Below are positions 8,521-14,866 of a DNA stretch of 64,000 bases, one piece after another. Within the stretch, counting starts at the first letter, position 1; every line of letters begins with the position of its first letter. A program made the translations under genes and the position numbers. Origin of the DNA: Sva-07 sp963707515 (lineage in GTDB: Bacteria; Actinomycetota; Acidimicrobiia; Acidimicrobiales; Ilumatobacteraceae); assembly GCA_963707515.1 (NCBI GenBank), contig CAVPQI010000002.1:1-64000 (forward strand), given 5' to 3'. The notes beneath the pieces are model-generated. The model was not told where the DNA came from. It searched no databases and worked only from the letters and a program-made list of their open reading frames with translations.

Positions 8521-9054
8521 ATGCCCCGCAAGCGGACGATCTCCAACGAGGACCTCCTCGACGTGGCGCTCGACCTCGTCCACGACGACGGTCCGGCAGC
8601 GTTGTCGTTCGGTGCGCTGGCGTCGAGCACGGGGCTCGCCGCCTCGACGCTCGTCCAGCGCTTCGGGACGCGCGCCGAGCTCCTGCAGGCGACGCTGCTC
8701 CGGGCGTGGGACCACCTCGACGAGGCCACCGCCGCTGCCGACGAGCGGGCCGGTGATGGCGTCGACGGGGTCGTGGAACTGCTGCTCGCGCTGGGCGGCG
8801 ACTACGACGAGCGCGATCACGCCGACCAACTGCTCGTGCTTCGCGAGGATCTCCGCGACCCCGTGCTGCGCGCTCGCGGTGCCGCCTGGATCGCACTGCT
8901 GACCGCCGCCGTCGAGCGGCGTGTGCCCGACGTCGACGGCGAACTCGTCGTCGCCCAATGGCAGGGCGCGGTCACCGTGTGGGGATTCACCCGTTCGGCA
9001 CCGTTGCCCGACGTCGTCGAGCGTCTCCTGCGCCAGCTGCTCGCCAGCGCCTGA
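8521..9054 (+). CDS. TetR/AcrR-family transcriptional regulator
   Basis: 177 residues with an N-terminal helix-turn-helix (about 8-55: ISNEDLLDVALDLV ... GALASSTGLAASTLVQRFGTRAELL) and an all-helical ligand-binding C-terminus. Expected to act as a repressor of itself and of the divergent split-barrel oxidoreductase through the palindrome at 8487-8508. The inducer is not predictable. Followed by family B palindrome as a likely terminator. Confidence 0.88.
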   Translation: MPRKRTISNEDLLDVALDLVHDDGPAALSFGALASSTGLAASTLVQRFGTRAELLQATLLRAWDHLDEATAAADERAGDGVDGVVELLLALGGDYDERDHADQLLVLREDLRDPVLRARGAAWIALLTAAVERRVPDVDGELVVAQWQGAVTVWGFTRSAPLPDVVERLLRQLLASA

Positions 9055-9067
9055 ACCCACCCGCGAT

Positions 9068-9126
9068 CCCCCGATCTCGGTCACTATCTGCCCGGAAAGC
9101 GGGAAGGATCTGACCGAGATCGGGGG
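9068..9126. terminator. Palindrome family B copy 1, likely bidirectional terminator
   Basis: Outer arms CCCCCGATCTCGGTCA / TGACCGAGATCGGGGG form a 16-bp perfect stem, with a second internal hairpin (CCCGGAAAGCGGG). It lies between convergent genes ending at 9054 and 9142. A second copy at 51530-51580 carries the same centre in the opposite orientation. Confidence 0.75.
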
Positions 9127-9141
9127 AACGGGGCGTGGCGG

Positions 9142-10050
9142 TCACTCGCCGGTCGAACCGTCGAGGTACTCGCGCAGGATGTCGATGTGCCCGAGGTGGC
9201 GGGCGGTCTCCTCCAGCAGGTGCAGCAGGGCGAACCGCAGTGTGAACGGGCGCGACGTCGACGCCGCGGGCTCGTCGAGGTCGTGACCGGCGGCCGCCGC
9301 CCGCGACCGGTCGCACGCGGCACGGTAGAGCTCGACGACGTCGGCGAGGTCGTCGTCGTTGGCGCTGTGGAACTCCCAGTCGCGATCGTCGTCCCACGGC
9401 GCCGACGCCCACGGCTCGGGCTCCGCCTGCCCGGCGAAGCGGCCGTGGAACCAGCTGTCCTCGACGAGTGCGAGGTGCTTGACCAGTCCGGCGATCGTCG
9501 TGCCGGATCGCAGCGGCGACGTGCGAGCGACGTGGGGGTCGATGCCGTCGACCTTGCGCAGCACCGCCTGGCGGTACCACTCGAGCATCGACTCGAGCAT
9601 CTGCCGTTCGGGCGCCGTGTGGGTGCCGTCGGGCAACGCCGTGTCGTCGAGCGCGGGTGGCGCCGGTCGACCGCGCTCGGCATCGGACCGCTCGACGCAG
9701 AACTCGTTGCCCTCGGGGTCGGCCATCGTGACCCACCCGGTGCCGTCGGGACGGCGATGGTCCTCGACGATCGTCGCCCCCAGCTCGACGAACTGGTCGA
9801 CGGCGACGTCGCGGGACCGGTCGGGCACCAGGTCGAGGTGGATCCGGTTCTTCACCGCCTTGTCCTCGGGCACCGTGATGAACAACAGCCCGGGGTGGCG
9901 GGCGAGGGGATCGACGATCAGGGCTTCGGGATCGTCGGGTTCGTTGGGGTTCTCGGGGTCGTCGACGAAGCCGAGGACGGATGCCCAGAACGTCGCCTGG
10001 GTGGCGGGGTCGTGGCAGTCGATCGTGACGTGCCGGATGCGTGCGTGCAC
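9142..10050 (-). CDS. VOC (glyoxalase-like) - DinB-like fusion protein
   Basis: 302 residues with two domains. Residues 1 to about 122 form a VOC/glyoxalase_6 module (MHARIRHVTIDCHDPATQA ... VTMADPEGNEFCV). Residues about 145-300 are a DinB/DUF664 four-helix bundle (LVKHLALVEDSWFHGRF, LLHLLEETARHLGHIDILRE) with His residues placed for a divalent metal. DinB-like proteins of actinobacteria are often mycothiol-dependent transferases. The fusion suggests a thiol-linked detoxification or bleomycin-resistance-like role, which is inference. Preceded by a 22-codon ORF with a strong ribosome site. Confidence 0.85.
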   Translation of the reverse strand: MHARIRHVTIDCHDPATQATFWASVLGFVDDPENPNEPDDPEALIVDPLARHPGLLFITVPEDKAVKNRIHLDLVPDRSRDVAVDQFVELGATIVEDHRRPDGTGWVTMADPEGNEFCVERSDAERGRPAPPALDDTALPDGTHTAPERQMLESMLEWYRQAVLRKVDGIDPHVARTSPLRSGTTIAGLVKHLALVEDSWFHGRFAGQAEPEPWASAPWDDDRDWEFHSANDDDLADVVELYRAACDRSRAAAAGHDLDEPAASTSRPFTLRFALLHLLEETARHLGHIDILREYLDGSTGE

Positions 10051-10086
10051 GGTTCCTCCGTGTGTGGGTGAGGCACCCCCGCTGCG

Positions 10087-10155
10087 TCAGTGATCGATCG
10101 GTGCGATGCGGAGCGAGGTGGCCGGGAGATTGCGGGTGTTGCCAATGGTCTTCAC
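10087..10155 (-). CDS. Candidate 22-residue leader ORF upstream of VOC-DinB gene
   Basis: The sequence AGGAGGTGAGGACC (near-perfect Shine-Dalgarno) directly precedes a GTG opening a 22-codon frame, VKTIGNTRNLPATSLRIAPIDH in single-letter code split as VKTIGNTRNLP and ATSLRIAPIDH, ending in TGA at 10087-10089. The stop lies 36 bases before the VOC-DinB start. The ribosome site is better than that of most full genes here. It could be a regulatory leader peptide or a small protein; no repeated regulatory codon is obvious. Confidence 0.5.
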   Translation of the reverse strand: MKTIGNTRNLPATSLRIAPIDH

Positions 10156-10245
10156 GGTCCTCACCTCCTCTCGTCGACGTTCGATCGTCGCGGACGTTAC
10201 TCGCGCGCCGGCGGCGCTCCCGCTCGCCTTTCGCGGCGCGGGATG

Positions 10246-10437
10246 CTTCTGGGTCGGTATTGCCGCGGATGGCGCGGCGATTGCGACCCAGAACCGGGAT
10301 GGCGCGGCGGGTCGCTGGCGGGTGCGGCGCCCGTCGGCTTCTGGGTCGGAATTGCCGCGGATGGCGCGGCGAATGCGACCCAGAAGCGGGATGGCGTAGA
10401 AGCGGGATGGCGTGGGGGGCAGCGGGATGGCGCGGCG
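10246..10437. repeat. Palindromic repeat family A copies 5-6 plus AGCGGGATGGCG simple repeat
   Basis: Copies at 10246-10293 and 10338-10386 share arms CTTCTGGGTCGG / GCGACCCAGAA and an identical GCCGCGGATGGCGCGGC centre. They are followed by three imperfect AGCGGGATGGCG units up to the stop codon of the SugE gene at 10441. 10156-10440 holds nothing else. Confidence 0.8.
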
Positions 10438-10440
10438 GGG

Positions 10441-10761
10441 TCAATGGGGGCTGACGGCTTTGATGCCGACGATCGACACCACGAGGAGGCCGAGGAAGAA
10501 CAGCCGGGCCGCGGTGGCGGGCTCGCCGTGGACGAGGATGCCGACGACTGCCGCGCCGACCGCACCGATGCCAACCCACACGGCGTAGCCCGTGCCGATC
10601 GGGATCGTCTCGGTCGCCTTGGCCAGGAGGTACATGCTCCCGGCGAGGGCGCCGAGGAAGCCGGCGGTGGGGACGAGGCGAGTCAGTCCGTTCGTCTCGG
10701 GCAACAACGAGGCCCAGACGACCTCCAACAGACCGGCGACGATCAACAGCACCCAGGGCAT
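10441..10761 (-). CDS. sugE: SugE/Gdx guanidinium exporter (SMR family)
   Basis: 106 residues, four transmembrane helices. The opening LLIVAGLLEVVWASLL has the essential membrane Glu13 and the Trp16 that separates the Gdx/SugE branch from EmrE-type drug pumps. TGYAVWVGIGAVGAAVVGI matches the third and fourth helices of SugE. Known: Gdx antiports guanidinium against protons. The assignment is strongly supported by a guanidine-III riboswitch immediately upstream. Functions as a dual-topology dimer in the inner membrane. Single gene, followed by family A repeats. Confidence 0.95.
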   Translation of the reverse strand: MPWVLLIVAGLLEVVWASLLPETNGLTRLVPTAGFLGALAGSMYLLAKATETIPIGTGYAVWVGIGAVGAAVVGILVHGEPATAARLFFLGLLVVSIVGIKAVSPH

Positions 10762-10774
10762 GACACCTTCTCCT

Positions 10775-10816
10775 GAGTCCGTCTTGTCCGTTGCCGGTAC
10801 GGGCTCCCTCGTCGGC
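10775..10816 (-). promoter_or_regulatory. Guanidine-III (ykkC-III) riboswitch
   Basis: On the minus strand the leader contains, in order, the conserved blocks GACGAGG, CGUACC and GGACAAGACGG of the guanidine-III class. The P1 stem pairs GCCG with CGGC and the P2 pseudoknot stem pairs GAGcCCGU with ACGGaCUC. Both differ in sequence from the Thermobifida fusca example as I recall it, while pairing is kept. The ribosome site AGGAG follows directly after P2, so guanidine binding should control translation of sugE, whose ATG is 14 bases away. Confidence 0.88.
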
Positions 10817-10886
10817 GCCGCCAGGTTGATCCGAGCGACCGGCGGCCAGGCTAGCCAGCCCGGGCGCCGCGAGACGGTGGCAGGCG

Positions 10887-11063
10887 TTACACCTGGGTGG
10901 GGCTGCCCGAACGGCTGTAGCTGCGGAACTTGAACCAGCCGACGATCGCCAGCAGGGCGATGGCGGCGACGGCGAGCACCAGCAGCCAGAAGATGCCCTC
11001 CAGCACGGCCCCGATCCCGAAGATCAGGGCGAGCACCAACAGGATGATCAACAGCGCAGTCAT
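10887..11063 (-). CDS. Small membrane protein, 58 residues
   Basis: MTALLIILLVLALIFGIG then FWLLVLAVAAIALLAIVGWF form two transmembrane helices, followed by a basic, Ser/Gly-rich C-terminus (KFRSYSRSGSPTQV). The ATG at 11063 was preferred over the longer frame because the hydrophobic core starts there. Similar tiny two-helix proteins are common in actinobacteria without assigned function. It is divergent from the large operon that starts at 11291. Confidence 0.65.
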   Translation of the reverse strand: MTALLIILLVLALIFGIGAVLEGIFWLLVLAVAAIALLAIVGWFKFRSYSRSGSPTQV

Positions 11064-11182
11064 GCGCCCCCCACTACCCGGCGGCCACCAGCCCGAACCT
11101 TGCCGGGTCTGGGTGCCGAGCGCGGTGCCAGGCGAGGACGTGCGCAGCATCCCGCACAGAGGGAACCAAATCACCGTTCGGT

Positions 11183-11212
11183 TTGACAGCGTGGGCGCAT
11201 CATCCGTACATT
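11183..11212 (+). promoter_or_regulatory. Sigma-70-like promoter of the 11.3-26.1 kb operon
   Basis: TTGACA at 11183-11188 and TACATT at 11207-11212, separated by 18 bases. Transcription would begin near 11219, on the edge of a perfect palindrome, about 70 bases before the first ATG. This is one of the few consensus-like promoters visible in the window. Confidence 0.6.
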
Positions 11213-11218
11213 GGCGAC

Positions 11219-11240
11219 GAATCGAATTGGGATTCGATTC
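11219..11240. promoter_or_regulatory. Perfect 22-bp palindromic operator at the operon start site
   Basis: GAATCGAAT-TGGG-ATTCGATTC is a perfect 9-bp inverted repeat with a 4-base spacer, lying at the predicted transcription start. Position and symmetry suit a TetR-type repressor site; the TetR gene inside the same operon (20508) is the obvious candidate partner. The pairing is inference. Confidence 0.65.
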
Positions 11241-11290
11241 AGCGGCCGCTCCCGGTCGCCACGGGGAAGAACGACGAGGGGAACACGTTC

Positions 11291-12055
11291 ATGGGGTACA
11301 TCTCGCTGTCCGTCGACGGCGGCGTCGGCACGATCACCGTCGATCGGCCCGAGAAGCGCAACGCCTTCAACTACGCCATGCTCGGCGAGCTCGGTGCCGC
11401 CTTCGAGGAGGCCGCCGACCGCGACGACGTGCGCGCCGTCGTGTTCACCGGCGTGCCGGGCGCGTTCTGTGCCGGTACCGACCTCTCCGACCTCGACGCC
11501 ACCCCGCAGGAGGAACGCTCACGCGGCGGTCTCGGCAACCGCTCCTTCCTCGACTGCCCGAAGCCGGTCGTCGCCGCCATCGACGGGCCCGCCGTCGGGA
11601 TGGGCGCCGAGTTCGCCTCGATGTGCGACGTCCGCGTCGCCAGTGACCAGGCCCGGTTCGGCTGGGTCTTCGTCCACCGCGGCCTGGTGCCCGACACCGG
11701 CGCCGGCACGTGGCTGCTGCCCCGGCTGGTGGGCGTCGAGAACGCCAACAGGCTGGTCTTCTCCGGCGAGATCATCGGCGCTGACGAGGCCGCGCGCATC
11801 GGCTTCGTCAGCGCCGTGACCACCTCCGACGAGGTCGTCGGTACGGCGACGGAGATCGCCCGCAGATTCACCGCTGGGTCGCCGTTCGCTGTTCGCGAGT
11901 CGAAGCGCCTGATGTACGAAGGCCTCGGCCGCGACTGGCCGTCGCACCAGGGCGCCAACCGCGACGTGATGACCCGCTGCTTCGCCTCCGACGACCACCG
12001 CGAAGGCGTCGCCTCGTTCCTCGAGCGACGCCCCGCCGTGTTCACCGGCACCTGA
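11291..12055 (+). CDS. Enoyl-CoA hydratase/isomerase (crotonase family)
   Basis: 254 residues. Crotonase landmarks: TVDRPEKRNAFNYAML, the first oxyanion-hole strand AFCAGTDLSDL and the second GPAVGMGAEFASMCD. In the hydratase reaction water is added to a trans-2-enoyl-CoA. Whether the two catalytic Glu residues are both present is unclear (VHRGLVPDTGAGTW has Asp in the usual region), so an isomerase or another crotonase activity is possible. The ATG at 11291 follows GAGGGGAAC. First gene of a long rightward operon behind a promoter and operator at 11183-11240. Confidence 0.9.
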   Translation: MGYISLSVDGGVGTITVDRPEKRNAFNYAMLGELGAAFEEAADRDDVRAVVFTGVPGAFCAGTDLSDLDATPQEERSRGGLGNRSFLDCPKPVVAAIDGPAVGMGAEFASMCDVRVASDQARFGWVFVHRGLVPDTGAGTWLLPRLVGVENANRLVFSGEIIGADEAARIGFVSAVTTSDEVVGTATEIARRFTAGSPFAVRESKRLMYEGLGRDWPSHQGANRDVMTRCFASDDHREGVASFLERRPAVFTGT

Positions 12056-12144
12056 CCGCCATCTCCCCGGCACGCCGGGGCCTCGCCCCACCGTGACGAC
12101 ATCACATCTCGCCATCGAGCGACCGAGCCAGACAAGGAGCACCC

Positions 12145-13416
12145 ATGAACTTCGACCTGCCCGAGGACCTCGCGTCCTACCTCGACGAACTCGACGAGTT
12201 CATCGAACGCGAGATCAAGCCGATCGAGAACCGCGACGACAACATCCGCTTCTTCGACCACCGCCGCGAGGATGCCCGTACCGACTGGGACCGGGGCGGC
12301 CTCCCCAACGACGAGTGGTCGGCGCTGCTCGGCGAGGCTCGGCGCGTCGCCGACGCCGCCGGTCACTACCGCTACGCGTTTCCCAAGGAGTTCGGCGGCA
12401 AGGACGGCACCAACCTCGGGATGGCGGTGATCCGCGAGCATCTCGCCCGCCGCGGTCTCGGCCTGCACTGCGACCTGCAGAACGAGCACATGATCGTCGG
12501 CAACAGCGTCGGCCTGCTGCTGATGCAGCACTACGGCACCGACGAGCAGAAGGCGGAGTGGATCGAACCGCTGGCCACCCACGAGCGCTTCTTCGCCTTC
12601 GGCATCACCGAGCTCAACCACGGCTCCGACGCCACGCACATGGAGACGACCGCCGTGCGCGACGGCGACGACTGGATCATCAACGGTGGCAAGACCTGGA
12701 ACAGCGGCATCAACCACGCCGACCACGACCTGATCTTCGCCCGCACCAGCGGCGAGGCGGGCGACGGCACCGGCATCACCGCCTTCCTCGTGCCGACCAG
12801 CGACCCGGGCTTCAAGATCGAGGAGTTCCTGTGGACGTTCAACATGCCGACCGACCACGCCACGATCTCGCTCACCGACGTCCGTGTCCCGAACTCGGCA
12901 ATCTTCGGTGGTGAGGGCCAGGGCCTGCAGGTCGTCCAACACTTCTTCAACGAGAACCGCATCCGCCAGGCGGCGGCGAGCCTCGGTGCGGCGGAGTACT
13001 GCATCGACCAGTCGATCGAGTACGCCAAGGAGCGCAAGCCGTTCGGCAAGCCGCTGTCGACGAACCAGGCGATCCAGTTCCCGCTCGTCGAGCTGCAGAC
13101 GCAGTGCGAGATGCTGCGCACGCTGATCCAGAAGACCGCCTGGCAGATGGACACCTACGGCGTCTGGTCGTGCTCCGACAAGGTCTCGATGTGCAACTAC
13201 TGGTCGAACCGGCTGTGCTGCGAGGCCGCCGACCGGGCGATGCAGGTGCACGGTGGCCTCGGCTACTCGCGGCACAAGCCGTTCGAGCACATCTACCGCC
13301 ACCACCGTCGCTACCGGATCACCGAGGGCACCGAGGAGATCCAGATGCGTCGCGTCGCGGGGTACATGTTCGGCTTCATGAGCCAGGCGGCACCGAAGGG
13401 GGTGCGCCAGCCGTGA
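12145..13416 (+). CDS. Acyl-CoA dehydrogenase (LvaC/ACAD11-like candidate)
   Basis: 423 residues, full-length FAD-dependent acyl-CoA dehydrogenase: N-terminal helices, FAFGITELNHGSDATHM (flavin/substrate strand), WIINGGKTWNSGINHADHD, and C-terminal QVHGGLGYSRHKPFEH with RITEGTEEIQMRR, whose Glu is the usual catalytic base. Ends with GTGA overlapping the APH-like kinase gene. In the levulinate (lva) pathway and in human ACAD10/11, a dehydrogenase of this family paired with an APH-like kinase removes phosphate from a 4-phosphoacyl-CoA. The adjacent kinase and DUF6285 genes suggest that role here, which is inference. Confidence 0.92.
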   Translation: MNFDLPEDLASYLDELDEFIEREIKPIENRDDNIRFFDHRREDARTDWDRGGLPNDEWSALLGEARRVADAAGHYRYAFPKEFGGKDGTNLGMAVIREHLARRGLGLHCDLQNEHMIVGNSVGLLLMQHYGTDEQKAEWIEPLATHERFFAFGITELNHGSDATHMETTAVRDGDDWIINGGKTWNSGINHADHDLIFARTSGEAGDGTGITAFLVPTSDPGFKIEEFLWTFNMPTDHATISLTDVRVPNSAIFGGEGQGLQVVQHFFNENRIRQAAASLGAAEYCIDQSIEYAKERKPFGKPLSTNQAIQFPLVELQTQCEMLRTLIQKTAWQMDTYGVWSCSDKVSMCNYWSNRLCCEAADRAMQVHGGLGYSRHKPFEHIYRHHRRYRITEGTEEIQMRRVAGYMFGFMSQAAPKGVRQP

Positions 13417-14432
13417 CGTCCGCTGGGGCGACGAACACCGCCCCCGAACCGGAGACGCCCGAGGACGTCGCCGAGCACCTCGTCGCCGCGCTCGGCGGCG
13501 ACGGTGAGGTCGTCGATCTGCGACATCTCTCGGGCGGCGCGTCACGCGAGACGTGGGCCTTCGTCCACCGCGCCTGTCGCGGCGGTCGGCAACTCGAGCA
13601 GCGCCTCGTCCTGCGCCGCGATCCGGTGAACGGCACGGAGCGGCACGGGTCGATGGCACTCGAGGTCGAGGCCCTCAACGCGGCGATCGGCGAGGACGTC
13701 GCGGTGCCGCCGGTCGTCGTGTCCGGCGAGGACTTCGGCGGCACGGGCACCGCCTTCGTGATCACCGAACACGTCGACGGTGAGACGCTCGGCCCGCGGA
13801 TCGTCCGCCGGCCCGACCTCGCCGACGCCCGCCAGCGGTTCGGCCGCGACTGCGGTCGGACGCTCGCCCGAATCCATCGCATCGACCCGGCCGCCGTACC
13901 GATGGCGACGACGATCGACCCCCTCGGCGCCGAGGAGGAACGCTTCGTGGCCCTCGGCACACCGTCGGCGGCGGTCGGACTGGCGATGCGCCTGCTGCGC
14001 GAACATCAGCCGTCGCAGCGCCCCGACGTCGTCTGCCACGGTGACTTCCGCAACGGCAACCTGATCGTCGACGCCGCCGGCCTACGTGCCGTGCTCGACT
14101 GGGAGCTCGTCCACATCGGCGACCCGGTCAGCGACCTCGGGTGGCTGTGCACCCGGGCGTGGGCGTTCGGCGGCCCCCAACCCGTCGGCGGCATCGCCAC
14201 CTACGACGAACTGCTCGACGGCTACGCCGACGAGGCGGGCTGGCGCCCCGAGCTCGCCGACGTCCGATGGTGGCAGCTCCACGGCTCGGTCCGCTGGGCC
14301 GTTGCCTGCCTCGCCGCCGCCGACAAGTACGCAACGGGCGAGCGGCGCTCGATCGACGCTGCCGCCCTCGCCCGACGGGTCAGCGAGAACGAGCTCGACC
14401 TGCTCGACGTGATCGAGGAGCTCGGCTGGTGA
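13413..14432 (+). CDS. APH-family phosphotransferase (LvaA-like 4-hydroxyacyl-CoA kinase candidate)
   Basis: 339 residues from a GTG that overlaps the dehydrogenase stop. Kinase-fold landmarks: LSGGASRETWAF (P-loop-like), LVLRRDP (ATP lysine region), the catalytic loop VCHGDFRNGNLIVD and the metal site VLDWELVHIGDP. Members of this subgroup next to acyl-CoA dehydrogenases are not antibiotic kinases; LvaA phosphorylates the 4-hydroxyl of 4-hydroxyvaleryl-CoA. Translation is coupled both to the upstream dehydrogenase and to the downstream DUF6285 gene, so the three products probably act together. Confidence 0.9.
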   Translation: MTSAGATNTAPEPETPEDVAEHLVAALGGDGEVVDLRHLSGGASRETWAFVHRACRGGRQLEQRLVLRRDPVNGTERHGSMALEVEALNAAIGEDVAVPPVVVSGEDFGGTGTAFVITEHVDGETLGPRIVRRPDLADARQRFGRDCGRTLARIHRIDPAAVPMATTIDPLGAEEERFVALGTPSAAVGLAMRLLREHQPSQRPDVVCHGDFRNGNLIVDAAGLRAVLDWELVHIGDPVSDLGWLCTRAWAFGGPQPVGGIATYDELLDGYADEAGWRPELADVRWWQLHGSVRWAVACLAAADKYATGERRSIDAAALARRVSENELDLLDVIEELGW

Positions 14433-14791
14433 CCGCCTTCCCCGCCGGCTCGCCCGACCCGCGCGAGGTGCTGCGCATCGTGCGCGAAGCGCTCGACGCC
14501 GAGGTGCTCCCGGCCACCACCGACCGCCCCCAGTACGTCGTGCGCATGGCCTGCCGCCTGCTCGACGTCATCGGCAGCGAGCTGGCCGCGGGCACCGACG
14601 AACCACGACGTCTCGACGCCCAGCTGGCGGCGATCGGCGCCGAGAGCGAAGCGGCACTCGCCGCCGGCCTCCTCGACGGCCGCTACGAGACGAACGACGA
14701 GACCGTGAGGTCGGTCATCAGCGATGCGGTCCGCTGGCGGGTCGCCATCGCCCGACCGACCTCGGGGGTCGTGGACCGGATCCCTGGATGA
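14429..14791 (+). CDS. DUF6285 protein (LvaB-like partner candidate)
   Basis: 120 residues, GTG start overlapping the kinase stop. Mostly helical: PREVLRIVREALDAEVLP, YVVRMACRLLDVIGSEL and a C-terminal VRSVISDAVRWRVAIARP. This matches the small DUF6285 proteins found directly after APH-like kinases beside acyl-CoA dehydrogenases. In the Pseudomonas levulinate pathway the small protein LvaB is required for LvaA kinase activity; position and size make this the likely counterpart. Equating LvaB with DUF6285 is from memory and unverified. Confidence 0.75.
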   Translation: MTAFPAGSPDPREVLRIVREALDAEVLPATTDRPQYVVRMACRLLDVIGSELAAGTDEPRRLDAQLAAIGAESEAALAAGLLDGRYETNDETVRSVISDAVRWRVAIARPTSGVVDRIPG

Positions 14792-14866
14792 GTCCCGGTC
14801 CACGACAGCAGCCGCCGGCGCATCGCGCCGTCGGAACCACCACACCGAACCCTAGGGGGAACACCA

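Noticed and set aside
11371..13659. 762-codon leftward frame over echA and the acyl-CoA dehydrogenase
   Set aside because: Mirror-codon artefact of GC-rich coding sequence on the + strand.
13413..14432. Aminoglycoside-resistance kinase
   Set aside because: APH fold is shared, but coupling to an acyl-CoA dehydrogenase and DUF6285 fits acyl-CoA metabolism better.
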